Positions 34,162 through 43,264 of a stretch of 64,000 nt of DNA are shown in pieces. The notes beneath the pieces were generated by a model. That model worked only from the letters and a program-made list of their open reading frames with translations. It made no database searches and was not told the origin of the DNA. The stretch's first letter is position 1, and every line of letters starts with the position of its first letter. The translations under genes and the position numbers were made by a program. This DNA comes from Desulfobulbus oligotrophicus (GTDB lineage: Bacteria > Desulfobacterota > Desulfobulbia > Desulfobulbales > Desulfobulbaceae): NCBI RefSeq assembly GCF_016446285.1, contig NZ_CP054140.1, positions 973,501 through 1,037,500 on the forward strand. The letters run 5' to 3'.

Positions 34162-36720
34162 TTATGACAGCAGCAGGACGGGACGCTGTCGTGTCACGGA
34201 GTCAGCCGCTGTGACCGCAATGGTTGCACAAAGAGCGACAGCGCTCAAGAGGAGAAGGAGCGCCTGGCCCCACTGTACAGACCACAGATGGTCAAACAAC
34301 AGCCAGGAGATCGTGTAGGAACAGAGCAGGCTGCAGAAAAAAGCGATCACTGCCGCCGCAGTGGCAAGAGAGCAGAGTTCCAGTGTAAGCAGCAGCCTGA
34401 TGGTGTTTCGACCGGCGCCCAGAACCCGCATCAGGTTGATTTCCCGTTCGCGCCGCAGTACATCCTGCCCGGTGACGGCAATCACCGCAATCAGCCCTGT
34501 GACCATAACGAGTGCAGCCAGGAAGCGAACGGCTCGAGTCAGCTGCTCGGTTATGTGCATTAACCGGGTAACCAGGCCATTGACATCAAGCACTGAGATG
34601 TTGGGAAAGCTTATGGCCAGTTGTTTGACCAGGTCAGGCTGCATCGTCTTGTCAACCCGGCTGACTGAAGCCAGAAAGGTTTTAGGGGCATCATCCAGAA
34701 CTCCGGGTTGCAGCAACATAAAAAAATTCGGTTGAAAACTGGCCCATCGTACCCGGCGCAGATTGACAATCTCGCCTTCCATCTCAATCCCCTGAATATC
34801 CACGACTATCCGGTCTCCTCTCTTCACCTGTAAACGTTTACTGAACTCCTTTTCCATTGAGATCGCAAAAGGCTGTTGAGTTGCCATTTGCCAGGGCTCT
34901 GCAGGAAGGGGAGCTCCCTCGACGATGGTTTCCGAAGGATCAGGATGCAGACGACTGGAGAAGTTGAATTCTGTTCGTCGCAGGCCCTGTTCACCCTCAA
35001 GCCGGTGCTGTTGACGCCAAAGTGAGAAGGGGACATTGTTGATACGGGTAATTCGACCCTGTACCATTGGTGCCGGTGATGACAGTACGCCTTCGTGTTT
35101 GTGAAAAAAGTGGATGAGAGGTTGTTTCTGCTCTTCCTGGATATCGATGAGGAAGAGATTGGGCAGTGTCAGGCCTTTTGGGTGGGAGATTTCAGCGGCT
35201 AATCCTTTCTCTATCTGTGGGATGATGTTGGTGAGCAGGAGGACGATACCCAGGGCAACAAAAACTGCTGTTGCTGTGCGACGGCGGCGGTACAGGTTGC
35301 GCAAGGCTATCCGTGCCAGAAGTGGGCCGGTGGCCGACCAGCGTTGGCAGCAGCGGAAGAAAAAAGAGGCGATCAGGGCAAAGAGGGCAACCAGAAGGAA
35401 CAGACCAACAACAAAGAGCAGACCGAATGATGGCGTATGGCTGAGAAAAATGGTCAGCAGGAGCAGGAGGGCTATGCCCGGCAACATGGCGATGATGGTC
35501 TGTTTTTGAGGGAGAGTCGGTAACGGGAAGGGACTTTCCTGTTCTCGCCATAACAGCAGGGGGTGTATTGTCTGTATGCGCAGAAGTGCGGGTAGGCAAA
35601 ACAGAATACTGCCGCAGGTGGCGATGAGAAGAGCGAGGGCCATGGTCAGCGGATCCAGGTGCGGTGTCAGTCCTGAGGGAAGAATTCCGGTGAAGAGGCC
35701 TGTAAACAGGGGGAGCAGAAGCCAGGCAGCCATAACTGCCCCCAGAACAGCGATCAGGCCAAGCAGGATCAGTTTGCCTGTGGCGAGAAGCAGGCAGTGG
35801 GAATGACGTGCTCCCAACGTCAAAAGGATGAACAGCTCTTTGGCACTATGGTCAAGGTGAGTCTGGAAGAGATGGGCTGCGGTTATGGCGGCGAGTGCCA
35901 GGGCAACCAGAGAGGTCACGGCAAGGAAGGAGTGGAACTGACTGAACAGGCGCTGCAGAGTGCGGTTGCTGTCCGCCGCTGTAACCACTCTGATGGATGG
36001 AGATTGATCGGCCGGGTGCGTAAAAGATTGAGATAATTTTGAAGCTATGGCAGTACTGTTCGTGCCTTCCGGCAGCCGGATAAACGTTGTGTAGCTGATG
36101 CGACTGCCGAAACGAACGAGGCCTGTCTGCTCCAGATGTTCCAAACCGAGATACACCTTAGGGGCAAAGTTGAGGGCGGAGAGATCTCCACCAGGTTCAT
36201 TTTCAAAGAACACGGTCGCAGAAAATGGAGTCTGACCGATGTCCAGCGCATCTCCAGGTGACAGACCGAAGAAACGGGCTGTCTCCCGACTCAGCATGAT
36301 ATGATGCTGTTGTTGCAGGCCGGTGATTGCCTGGTGTGTTCGGGTGTTTTGGTCAGCAAACCGGAAGTGACCGTACAGGGGATAGGCAGCATCAACAGCA
36401 ATGATCTGGGTCAATCTGGTGCCGTTCTTCCCTTGGATCATCGTATACAATGAGATCTGTCGGGAAAAGTGGCTTTTGTCGTCGGTGATCGATCGGACAG
36501 TCTCCAGCTCTTCCGGTGTCAATGGGCGGCTGGATTGAAGGGTCAGATCAGCGGTGAGCATGTCACGGAGGTGGGTGCTGAGGTGACGGTCAACCGAAGC
36601 ACCAAAAGAACCCACGAGAAGGAAACCGATGAGACTGATGCCGAGGTTGATGATAAAGAGCAGGGTGAATCGTCGGTGACCGAGCAGATCGCGCCAGGCA
36701 AGACGAACAAGGGCCATCAT
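34162..36720 (-). CDS. ABC transporter permease, FtsX/MacB family (YbbP-like)
   Basis: Membrane subunit of a YbbAP-type ABC transporter whose role is thought to be moving or extracting lipid-linked molecules; the substrate is unknown. The 852 residues (E. coli YbbP 804) have an N-terminal helix (about 20-40), a large periplasmic domain of about 200 residues, and FtsX-type helix groups near 255-400, 410-500 and 720-850. FtsX family features include the DVLRREREINLMRVLGA stretch before the last helices. The ATG overlaps the ATPase gene by 4 bases. Last gene of the esterase-ATPase-permease operon. Confidence 0.85.
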   Translation of the reverse strand: MMALVRLAWRDLLGHRRFTLLFIINLGISLIGFLLVGSFGASVDRHLSTHLRDMLTADLTLQSSRPLTPEELETVRSITDDKSHFSRQISLYTMIQGKNGTRLTQIIAVDAAYPLYGHFRFADQNTRTHQAITGLQQQHHIMLSRETARFFGLSPGDALDIGQTPFSATVFFENEPGGDLSALNFAPKVYLGLEHLEQTGLVRFGSRISYTTFIRLPEGTNSTAIASKLSQSFTHPADQSPSIRVVTAADSNRTLQRLFSQFHSFLAVTSLVALALAAITAAHLFQTHLDHSAKELFILLTLGARHSHCLLLATGKLILLGLIAVLGAVMAAWLLLPLFTGLFTGILPSGLTPHLDPLTMALALLIATCGSILFCLPALLRIQTIHPLLLWREQESPFPLPTLPQKQTIIAMLPGIALLLLLTIFLSHTPSFGLLFVVGLFLLVALFALIASFFFRCCQRWSATGPLLARIALRNLYRRRRTATAVFVALGIVLLLTNIIPQIEKGLAAEISHPKGLTLPNLFLIDIQEEQKQPLIHFFHKHEGVLSSPAPMVQGRITRINNVPFSLWRQQHRLEGEQGLRRTEFNFSSRLHPDPSETIVEGAPLPAEPWQMATQQPFAISMEKEFSKRLQVKRGDRIVVDIQGIEMEGEIVNLRRVRWASFQPNFFMLLQPGVLDDAPKTFLASVSRVDKTMQPDLVKQLAISFPNISVLDVNGLVTRLMHITEQLTRAVRFLAALVMVTGLIAVIAVTGQDVLRREREINLMRVLGAGRNTIRLLLTLELCSLATAAAVIAFFCSLLCSYTISWLLFDHLWSVQWGQALLLLLSAVALCATIAVTAADSVTRQRPVLLLS

Positions 36721-37400
36721 TGCAGCACTCCGTGCGTGAGGTGTAGTTGGCGGGAGCAGCGGGCTGCCAGCTCCTGATTGTGGGTGACCACAATCAGGGT
36801 CATCTGTTCCTGCTGCACCAGGGTAAACAGCAGATCGGCAACGTCCCTGCCGGTGGTCAGGTCAAGGTTACCTGTGGGCTCATCCGCCAGGAGCAGTAAC
36901 GGTTTAACAGCAAGAGCCCGGGCGATGGCCACTCGCTGGCATTCACCACCGCTGAGCTGGCCGGGCAGATGCTCGCTGCGGGCGGTAAGTCCAACGCGCG
37001 CAAGTAAAGAGTGCCGGATGTCGGGAGAGCAGGAGCGGCCTTGTAGTTCAAGCGGCAGGCAGATGTTCTCTCCGGCTGTCAGGTGCGGAAGAAGATGGAA
37101 CTGCTGAAAAACGATGCCGAGATGGGTGGTGCGAAATCGGTGCAGGCTCCTTGCGTCCATATCGGTCAGCACGGCATTGTTGATGACGATACGGCCGTGA
37201 TCAGCACTGTCCAGCCCGGCAAGCAGCGTCAGAAGAGTTGATTTACCGCTGCCGGAATGACCGGTAATCGCCAGGGTGGAACCGGCTTCAAGGGAAAAGG
37301 TAACCCCGTTGAGGACATTGATCCGACCAGACTCCGGAAGCAGGTAGGACTTGTGCAGATTCTCCACCTCAATAAATCGTGTCGTTGTGGTCATGTTCAT
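36717..37400 (-). CDS. ABC transporter ATP-binding protein (YbbA/LolD-like)
   Basis: ATPase of the FtsX-type transporter encoded just downstream. The 227 residues match YbbA (228). All motifs are present: Walker [11 protein letters not shown] loop [17 protein letters not shown], signature [15 protein letters not shown], Walker [13 protein letters not shown] and the H loop VVTHNQ. It starts inside the last bases of the esterase gene (4-base overlap) and overlaps the permease by 4 bases. LolD is an alternative by sequence class, but the neighbouring TesA-like gene and the single large permease favour YbbA. Confidence 0.88.
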   Translation of the reverse strand: MNMTTTTRFIEVENLHKSYLLPESGRINVLNGVTFSLEAGSTLAITGHSGSGKSTLLTLLAGLDSADHGRIVINNAVLTDMDARSLHRFRTTHLGIVFQQFHLLPHLTAGENICLPLELQGRSCSPDIRHSLLARVGLTARSEHLPGQLSGGECQRVAIARALAVKPLLLLADEPTGNLDLTTGRDVADLLFTLVQQEQMTLIVVTHNQELAARCSRQLHLTHGVLQ

Positions 37401-38095
37401 GGCCCGTTGCTGCCAACGGGCGGGAGTTGTTGCAGGTGCTGTCTGAGTGTGGGATAGACATGACGGGCGATTATCCGGTGGCCTTCAACATTGGGATGGA
37501 TTCCGTCTACCTGGTTGAGCGAGGGAACACCACCGACTCCTTCGAGCAGAAAGGGGATGAAGTCCAGTTGATAGCGAGTAGCCAGCTCCCGATACATTCG
37601 ACGAAAATCATCGGTGTACTGCTTCCCGTAGTTGGGCGGCAGTTCCATGCCGGCAAGCAGTATGCTCATTTCTTGTGCTTGGGCGGCAGCAATAGCAGCG
37701 GCCAGGTTGTGTTGTGTCTCTTCGATGTTGACCCCCCGCAAGCCGTCGTTAGCCCCCAAGGCCAGAAAGAGCACCGTTGGTTTGATCTTGGCGTACCACT
37801 GCAGCCGCGACAGGGCGCTTGCCGAGGTTGAGCCGCTGATACCGGCGTTAACGATGCGGAAGTCGGTTATACCGTCTTTTTGTAACATTTCGCCGAGGAG
37901 ATGAGGGTAGGCCTCATCCGTTTCCACGCCGAGTCCGGCGGTGAGGGAATCGCCAAGAAAGAGAATAACCTGCTCAGCGAGTACGGCACAGGGTGAAAAG
38001 CACACCAAAAGGAGTGCTGCAAGAGACCAGCGGAGAATCAGTGGCATGATATCAGGATATGGAGTCTGGGGCTGTGTTGTTTTTCTGTCGGGCAT
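37397..38095 (-). CDS. tesA: TesA-like GDSL esterase/lysophospholipase
   Basis: Periplasmic multifunctional esterase, arylesterase and lysophospholipase of the SGNH family. From the ATG at 38093-38095 (232 residues) there is a short basic N-terminus, a signal helix (LILRWSLAALLLVCFSPCAVLA), the block I serine in LFLGDSLTAG, block III GANDGLRG and block V DGIHPNVEGH with catalytic Asp and His. The frame is open for 77 codons further upstream but that part is AT-rich and unlike the family. In E. coli tesA lies next to ybbA-ybbP but divergently. Here the three are co-directional and overlapping, which strengthens the idea of a shared lipid-related task. Confidence 0.88.
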   Translation of the reverse strand: MPDRKTTQPQTPYPDIMPLILRWSLAALLLVCFSPCAVLAEQVILFLGDSLTAGLGVETDEAYPHLLGEMLQKDGITDFRIVNAGISGSTSASALSRLQWYAKIKPTVLFLALGANDGLRGVNIEETQHNLAAAIAAAQAQEMSILLAGMELPPNYGKQYTDDFRRMYRELATRYQLDFIPFLLEGVGGVPSLNQVDGIHPNVEGHRIIARHVYPTLRQHLQQLPPVGSNGP

Positions 38096-38151
38096 GCTTG
38101 TCTCTTTATAGTCACGACTCCGTTGTGATGCAAAAGGTTTTGTAAATCCGA

Positions 38152-38185
38152 TTGACGAGCACCATGACAGCGATATAATGTTATC
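38152..38185 (+). promoter_or_regulatory. Promoter of the znuABC-like operon with overlapping palindrome
   Basis: TTGACG (38152-38157) and a perfect TATAAT (38174-38179) are separated by 16 bases. An imperfect palindrome GATATAATGTTATC (38172-38185) covers the -10 box, where a repressor would block RNA polymerase. Its TAAT/GTTA core resembles Zur/Fur-family operators, an assignment made only from the look of the site and the function of the operon. The start codon follows 38 bases later. Confidence 0.55.
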
Positions 38186-38223
38186 TATTTGTTTGGATAC
38201 ACTTAAGTAAACGACCACAAGAT

Positions 38224-39198
38224 ATGAAATATACTGCAACTGTACTGTGTTTTGTCGGGATTCTGTTCCTGCTGCTGTCGCCTGTTGTGACACAATCTGC
38301 GGAAAAGCGACTGACTGTCCTGACAACGACGTTTCCCCTGTATCAGTTCACACGCAATATCACCAGGGGTGTTGCCGGCGTTACGGTCGAATTGATGATT
38401 CCAGCCCAGACCGGATGTCCCCATGACTATTTTTTAACTCCCCAGGATATGCGTAAGTTGAGCCGGGCTGATGTACTGGTTGTCAACGGTCTCGGCCTGG
38501 AAGACTTTCTCAGCGGGCCGATACAAAAGGCCGGTCCCGGATTGAGGGTGATCGACAGTTCCGCGGGAATAGAGGAGGTCATATCCTATAAAGAGACGGA
38601 TTTTGATGCTTCCGACAAGCATGACCACCATCCCGAAGGCAGAGAGCAGCAGTTTGAGCAACATGCGCTCAATCATACTCTTAATCCACATCTTTTTGCC
38701 AGTCCCCGAATGGCTGCCCTTCTGGTCAATAACATCGGCCGGGCCATGGCTCGCCTTGATTCCTCTCATGCTGCTCAATATGCTGCCAACACCAGACAGT
38801 ACGGCCGGCAGCTCGGTGAGCTGGACCGGGCCTTTGCTGACCTGGGAAAACGACTGAAGAACAACCGGATTGTCACCCAGCACGGTGTTTTTGATTATCT
38901 TGCCCGGGACATGGGGCTGCAGGTCGTGGCGGTTGTTCAGGCGCATGCCGGTCAGCAGCCGTCAGCAGCCGAAATACTGCATATCACCCGGATCATAAAA
39001 AATCGTCATGCTGGTGCGGTCTTCACGGAACCCCAGTATCCGGAGGCCGTCGGGGCAGCCATTGCCAGGGAGACAGCTCTTCCCGTTGCCCGGCTGGACC
39101 CTGTGGCAAGCGGTCCCCAGCAGGCACCACTGGACTATTACGAGCAGGTTATGCAGCAGAACTATCTTACTCTGGAGCAGACTCTTGGCAGCAACTGA
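38224..39198 (+). CDS. Zinc/manganese ABC transporter substrate-binding protein (ZnuA-like)
   Basis: Periplasmic metal-capturing protein of a cluster A-I ABC importer. The 324 residues start with a signal peptide (about 1-22, MKYTATVLCFVGILFLLLSP). Probable metal ligands are the His in CPHDYFLTPQD, the His in NPHLFASP, the His in TQHGVFDYL and the acidic residue in FTEPQYPE. A short His/Asp-rich loop (DKHDHHPEG) between the first two is typical of zinc rather than manganese carriers. Start ATG at 38224. It is divergent from tesA and heads a three-gene operon with the ATPase and permease. Metal specificity is inferred. Confidence 0.87.
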   Translation: MKYTATVLCFVGILFLLLSPVVTQSAEKRLTVLTTTFPLYQFTRNITRGVAGVTVELMIPAQTGCPHDYFLTPQDMRKLSRADVLVVNGLGLEDFLSGPIQKAGPGLRVIDSSAGIEEVISYKETDFDASDKHDHHPEGREQQFEQHALNHTLNPHLFASPRMAALLVNNIGRAMARLDSSHAAQYAANTRQYGRQLGELDRAFADLGKRLKNNRIVTQHGVFDYLARDMGLQVVAVVQAHAGQQPSAAEILHITRIIKNRHAGAVFTEPQYPEAVGAAIARETALPVARLDPVASGPQQAPLDYYEQVMQQNYLTLEQTLGSN

Positions 39199-40000
39199 AG
39201 ATCTCCTGATTGCTCCTTCTGTTGAGGCTGCGGTCCGGTTTGAAGGGGTCACCGTTGAACGTGGTGGTGTTCTGATACTGGACCAGGTGAGTGCTACTGT
39301 CCCGAAAGGGAGTTGTACGGCGATCATCGGTCCAAACGGCTCCGGTAAAACCACCCTGCTGCTCGCACTGCTGGGAGAAATTGATTATCAGGGGCACATT
39401 ATCGTCAGGTGCAACGAATCTACACCTCGAATCGGTTACGTTCCCCAGCGGTTACATTTTGATCGGGGCATGCCGTTGACGGTCAGCGAATTTCTGGCCA
39501 TGGGGTTTCAGAAGCATCCGCTTTGGTTTGGTGTTGCCGGTGTTTTTCGACAGCAGGCCCGGGAAAGGTTGGCCCAGGTCAAGGCTGAGCATGTACTGGA
39601 TCGCCAGATTGGTGCGCTCTCCGGTGGTGAGTTGCAACGTGTGCTTCTGGCTTTGGCGCTCCAGCAGGAACCTGATCTGCTGGTTCTTGACGAACCCTCC
39701 GCAGGAGTCGATTTTCAGGGTGAGCTGGTTTTTTGTGAAGTGCTTGATGACCTGCGCCGACAAAAAGGATTTACTCTGCTGATGGTGAGTCATGACCTGG
39801 CGACCGTTACCCACCATGCAACCCATGTGATCTGTCTGAATCGCAGGGTCGCGGCGGAAGGTCCACCGCGGCACACGCTGACCAATGAAAATCTTACCGC
39901 AATTTTCGGGATGCACATGGGACTGGTAAATTCCCGCTCCATGCCTGATGACCGGGCGCAATGTTCCGCACCCTGCTGTCAGGAGCATGTTGATGCCTGA
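39185..40000 (+). CDS. Metal ABC transporter ATP-binding protein (ZnuC-like)
   Basis: ATPase that powers metal uptake. The best start is TTG at 39185-39187, with GGAG 8 bases upstream inside znuA, giving a 14-base overlap and 271 residues. The frame is open to 39008 but that part lies wholly within znuA and does not look like the family. Motifs: Walker A GPNGSGKTTLL, Q loop GYVPQR, signature LSGGELQRVLLALAL, Walker B LLVLDEPSAGVD and MVSHDLATV. The C-terminal tail holds CSAPCCQEH, a Cys/His cluster that might sense or pass metal. Confidence 0.88.
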   Translation: MAATEDLLIAPSVEAAVRFEGVTVERGGVLILDQVSATVPKGSCTAIIGPNGSGKTTLLLALLGEIDYQGHIIVRCNESTPRIGYVPQRLHFDRGMPLTVSEFLAMGFQKHPLWFGVAGVFRQQARERLAQVKAEHVLDRQIGALSGGELQRVLLALALQQEPDLLVLDEPSAGVDFQGELVFCEVLDDLRRQKGFTLLMVSHDLATVTHHATHVICLNRRVAAEGPPRHTLTNENLTAIFGMHMGLVNSRSMPDDRAQCSAPCCQEHVDA

Positions 40001-40859
40001 TTTAACCGCACTGTATGGTGTGCTGGCCCTGCTCTTTCCCTGTGAGGCCATGCAGGCGCGGTTCATGCAGCAGGCTTTGCTGGGCCTGTTGCTGTTAACA
40101 CCGATGACAGCGGTCATGGGTATTCTTGTGGTTAACTTTCGCATGTCCTTTTTTGCGGATGCCATCAGCCACTCGGCTTTTGCCGGTGTTGCCCTGGGCC
40201 TGATCTTCTCGCTGAATCCTGATTGGACCATGCCTGTTTTCGGCCTGATGGTCGGGTTGGGCATTATGTGTATGCAGCGGCACTCCACCTTATCTTCGGA
40301 CACGGTCATCGGGGTGTTTTTTTCCGCTGTGGTTGCCTTTGGTCTGGCCATTGTCAGTCGCGACAGCTCCCTGGCCCGTGACCTGCAAAGGTTTCTGTAC
40401 GGTGATATTCTGACCATCAGTGATCTGCAGCTCTGCGCTCTTTTCGGCCTGTTCGTTGTTGTGCTATGTTTTCAGGTGATCAGTTATAATCACCTGCTTT
40501 ATATCGGACTGAATCCCACCCTGGCCCAGGCCCACCGTGTTCGTGTTGCGATCCATCAGTATCTTTTCACCGGTCTGCTGGCACTGATCGTCATGTTTGC
40601 CGTCCAGGCGGTCGGCGTTTTGCTGGTAACCGCTCTTCTGATTGTGCCGGCAGCCGCAGCCCGCAACTTTGCCCGGTCGGCGGGTGGGATGTTCTGGTGG
40701 TCACAGCTCATCAGCCTCAGTTCGGCGATTGCAGGTCTTCTTATCTCTGCACAGGACTGGGCGCGTACCGCTACCGGGGCTACGATCATCTTGTTTGCCT
40801 GTCTTTGGTTTATCTGCAGTCTTGGAGTCAGCTCTCTTCGAAAAACCCAACGGTTTTGA
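39993..40859 (+). CDS. Metal ABC transporter permease (ZnuB-like)
   Basis: Inner-membrane channel of the zinc-type importer. The start is the ATG at 39993, 7 bases after AGGAG (39981-39985), overlapping the ATPase gene by 8 bases; 288 residues. There are about eight hydrophobic helices, with family features DAISHSAFAGVALGLIF (the ATPase-coupling and membrane motif of ABC-3 permeases) and VQAVGVLLVTALLIVPAAAARNFA. It is the last gene of the transporter operon; the next gene begins 70 bases further without a clear ribosome site. Confidence 0.9.
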   Translation: MPDLTALYGVLALLFPCEAMQARFMQQALLGLLLLTPMTAVMGILVVNFRMSFFADAISHSAFAGVALGLIFSLNPDWTMPVFGLMVGLGIMCMQRHSTLSSDTVIGVFFSAVVAFGLAIVSRDSSLARDLQRFLYGDILTISDLQLCALFGLFVVVLCFQVISYNHLLYIGLNPTLAQAHRVRVAIHQYLFTGLLALIVMFAVQAVGVLLVTALLIVPAAAARNFARSAGGMFWWSQLISLSSAIAGLLISAQDWARTATGATIILFACLWFICSLGVSSLRKTQRF

Positions 40860-40929
40860 TGGTGCTCCAGCAGGAGGTCAGCTGTATTTCCGCACGTCTG
40901 TTCTCCCTTCATCGTGTTCTCTTGTGTTT

Positions 40930-43065
40930 ATGGATATCTTTTTTGCTCCGGCTTCTCTGGCTGTTTACGGAATTTCATCAAAGAACCACAACGTTGCCCG
41001 CATAATCGTTGAAAACTGCCGGCGCTGGGGCTATCGCGGTCAGGTCTTCGGCGTTAATCCCACCACGCAGGAAAGAAGCGTCAACGGTGTCCGGGTCGTT
41101 CGTAGTGCCGCGGAATTGCCGGTTGTCCCTGAATTGGCGGTTTTACTTGTGCCGGCACGATATGTGGCAGAGGCGATGGAGGACTGCGCCCGGGCAGGGA
41201 TCAGGCGGTTGGCGATTCAGACGGGTGGTTTTAATGAATCAGATCAGGAAGGCAAAGCGCATGCCCGCCGGATAATACAGATCGCCAGGGACAATGCCCT
41301 TCGGTTTGTTGGGCCCAACAGCCTGGCTCTGGCTGATACCGGCAGTGGACTTTGTCTGCCCTTTGTCCCGTCCTATCCGGTACGGCAGGGTGGTTTTTCA
41401 CTTGTCACCCAAAGCGGCGGGCTTGGAATTTTTCTGTGGAACCTGCTGAACAGTGAGCAGGTGGGCATGGCGAAGTTCAGCAGTATCGGCAACAAGCTGG
41501 ATCTGGATGAATGTGATTTTCTTGAATACCTCGGTTCTGATCCTGCAACCACGGTCATCGGTCTCTACCTTGAGAGCGTCAACAGAGGAAGACAGCTTCT
41601 TGCCTTGGCCGAGCAGATGGATAAACCCGTGATTGTGTATAAGGCCAATGTGACGCAAGCCGGCGGTCGTGCCGCCATGAGCCATACCGCATCGTTAAGC
41701 AATGATGATGCAGTCCTGGATGCGGCATTCGAGCGGGCAGGCATTATCCGTATCCGTCACCTCCATGATTTTATCACCACGGCCAAGGCCTTTAACCTGC
41801 CGCCGATGCGGGGAAAGCGGATCATGGTCATGACTCCGGCAGGTGGCCTGGGGGTAGCGATGGCTGATCTTTGCGAACAGCATGCCTTCAGTTTTGCTGA
41901 TCCCGGGCCGGATTTTTATGCAGAGCTGGCAGGGATCTCCAATGCAGGGGTCATTGACCTGAACAACCCGCTTGATATGGGAGATCTCTACCAGGTTGAC
42001 AGGTATTCTTCGATCTTCAGCCATGTCCTTGCCAGCGACAGTGTTGACGGTGCGGTTTTTGCCAGTCAGCAGCCGCATATGCCGCCCGGCGGTACCGATG
42101 TATTCACAGCCATGTTCAACACAGATCTGACACTGGGGATTGCCGGTGCCATCCGTTCATCCGGCAAGCCCCTGGCTTTGGCACTGTATGGTGACGATAC
42201 CCGGCTGCGTGCAATCAAACAGCAGACGACTGTCCCGGTATTCAACGGTCCTGAGGAGGCTGTCGGCGCCCTCTACCGGCAGATGCGGTTTTACGGTCAC
42301 AAAACAGCCGGAGTGTTTGTCCCTGATCCCGATCTTCGGGGCCTGCAGCCTGAGTCGGCACAGATGTGGCTGCATGAGCATTGCGGGGTTGTCGGAGAAG
42401 AGGCTCTGCAACTTCTCGGCGACTACGGTATTCCCATCTTACCGGCAACCATTGCGACAACTCCGGAAGAGGCTGTCCGCGTTGCTGTTCGTCTTGGTTT
42501 TCCGGTTGTCCTCAAGGTGGTATCACCTCAGGTTGTTCATAAAACCGAGGTCAATGGCGTCCTTATCAATGTGGCGGATGAGGATGGTGTTGTCAATGGC
42601 TTTGCCGACATCCGGGAACATCTACTTCTGCATCGTCCTGAGGCGCGATTTGATGGGGTACGGGTGACAGCAATGGCTCCGTCCGGGCACGATCTGTTTA
42701 TCGGCGGATTACAGGACCCTTCCTTCGGGCCTATAGTGATGTTTGGTGACGGTGGTATTCTGGTTGAGCTGTACCAGGATGTTGAGCGAGTACTCTGTCC
42801 AACATCACTGGAGGAGGTCAGGAGAAAAATAGATAGACTTAAAGTTGCGAAAATATTTGCCGGCATACGGGGCCGACAACCATTTGATCCGGCACCCTTT
42901 GCCCAGAGCATTCTGACTCTCTCGCATGTACTGGTCAATCATCCGGAAATCCGTGAAATAGATGTCAACCCGATCCGTCTCACTGCTTCAGGCGGAGTGT
43001 ATGCCCTGGATGCACGTTTATACATCGCAGACCAGCTGCAAAGCTTCCAGCATGAGGAGCAGTGA
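40930..43065 (+). CDS. ADP-forming acyl-CoA synthetase (acetyl-CoA synthetase type, alpha-beta fusion)
   Basis: Converts acyl-CoA, ADP and phosphate to acid, CoA and ATP, or the reverse, in the cytoplasm. The 711 residues show an N-terminal CoA-binding Rossmann domain (ASLAVYGISSKNHNVARIIVENC), two succinyl-CoA-synthetase-like domains with GRAAMSHTASLSNDD (His252, the likely phosphohistidine), TPAGGLGVAMADL, and a C-terminal ATP-grasp domain (FPVVLKVVSPQVVHKTEVNGV and MFGDGGILVELYQDVERVL). Start ATG at 40930, with GTG at 40924 as alternative; no ribosome site is visible. Substrate (acetate, propionate, aryl acids) cannot be told. Protein acetyltransferases of the Pat type share this plan but have a GNAT tail, which is absent here. 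Confidence 0.88.
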   Translation: MDIFFAPASLAVYGISSKNHNVARIIVENCRRWGYRGQVFGVNPTTQERSVNGVRVVRSAAELPVVPELAVLLVPARYVAEAMEDCARAGIRRLAIQTGGFNESDQEGKAHARRIIQIARDNALRFVGPNSLALADTGSGLCLPFVPSYPVRQGGFSLVTQSGGLGIFLWNLLNSEQVGMAKFSSIGNKLDLDECDFLEYLGSDPATTVIGLYLESVNRGRQLLALAEQMDKPVIVYKANVTQAGGRAAMSHTASLSNDDAVLDAAFERAGIIRIRHLHDFITTAKAFNLPPMRGKRIMVMTPAGGLGVAMADLCEQHAFSFADPGPDFYAELAGISNAGVIDLNNPLDMGDLYQVDRYSSIFSHVLASDSVDGAVFASQQPHMPPGGTDVFTAMFNTDLTLGIAGAIRSSGKPLALALYGDDTRLRAIKQQTTVPVFNGPEEAVGALYRQMRFYGHKTAGVFVPDPDLRGLQPESAQMWLHEHCGVVGEEALQLLGDYGIPILPATIATTPEEAVRVAVRLGFPVVLKVVSPQVVHKTEVNGVLINVADEDGVVNGFADIREHLLLHRPEARFDGVRVTAMAPSGHDLFIGGLQDPSFGPIVMFGDGGILVELYQDVERVLCPTSLEEVRRKIDRLKVAKIFAGIRGRQPFDPAPFAQSILTLSHVLVNHPEIREIDVNPIRLTASGGVYALDARLYIADQLQSFQHEEQ

Positions 43066-43076
43066 TGTGTGCACGG

Positions 43077-43116
43077 CTGTCCTGCTTTCGGCAGACAGGT
43101 CTTGCATTTTGTTTTT
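43077..43116 (+). terminator. Likely Rho-independent terminator after the acyl-CoA synthetase
   Basis: CTGT and CTGC (43077-43085, one bulged C) pair with GCAG and ACAG (43091-43098) around a 5-base loop. The stem is followed by a T-rich stretch ending in TTTTT at 43112-43116. It lies 11 bases after the stop codon. Confidence 0.45.
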
Positions 43117-43264
43117 CCATGATCAGGCCGGCAGATTTTTTTTGTCTTACCCCGGGTGGATGCGCTACACTATTTTGCAGTTATGAGGGTTTGACTTTGA
43201 GTTTGTGCTGCGCAGTATCCCCTGGTTCACTGTTTACATTCTTGTCAGATGAGATGTCCGCACT

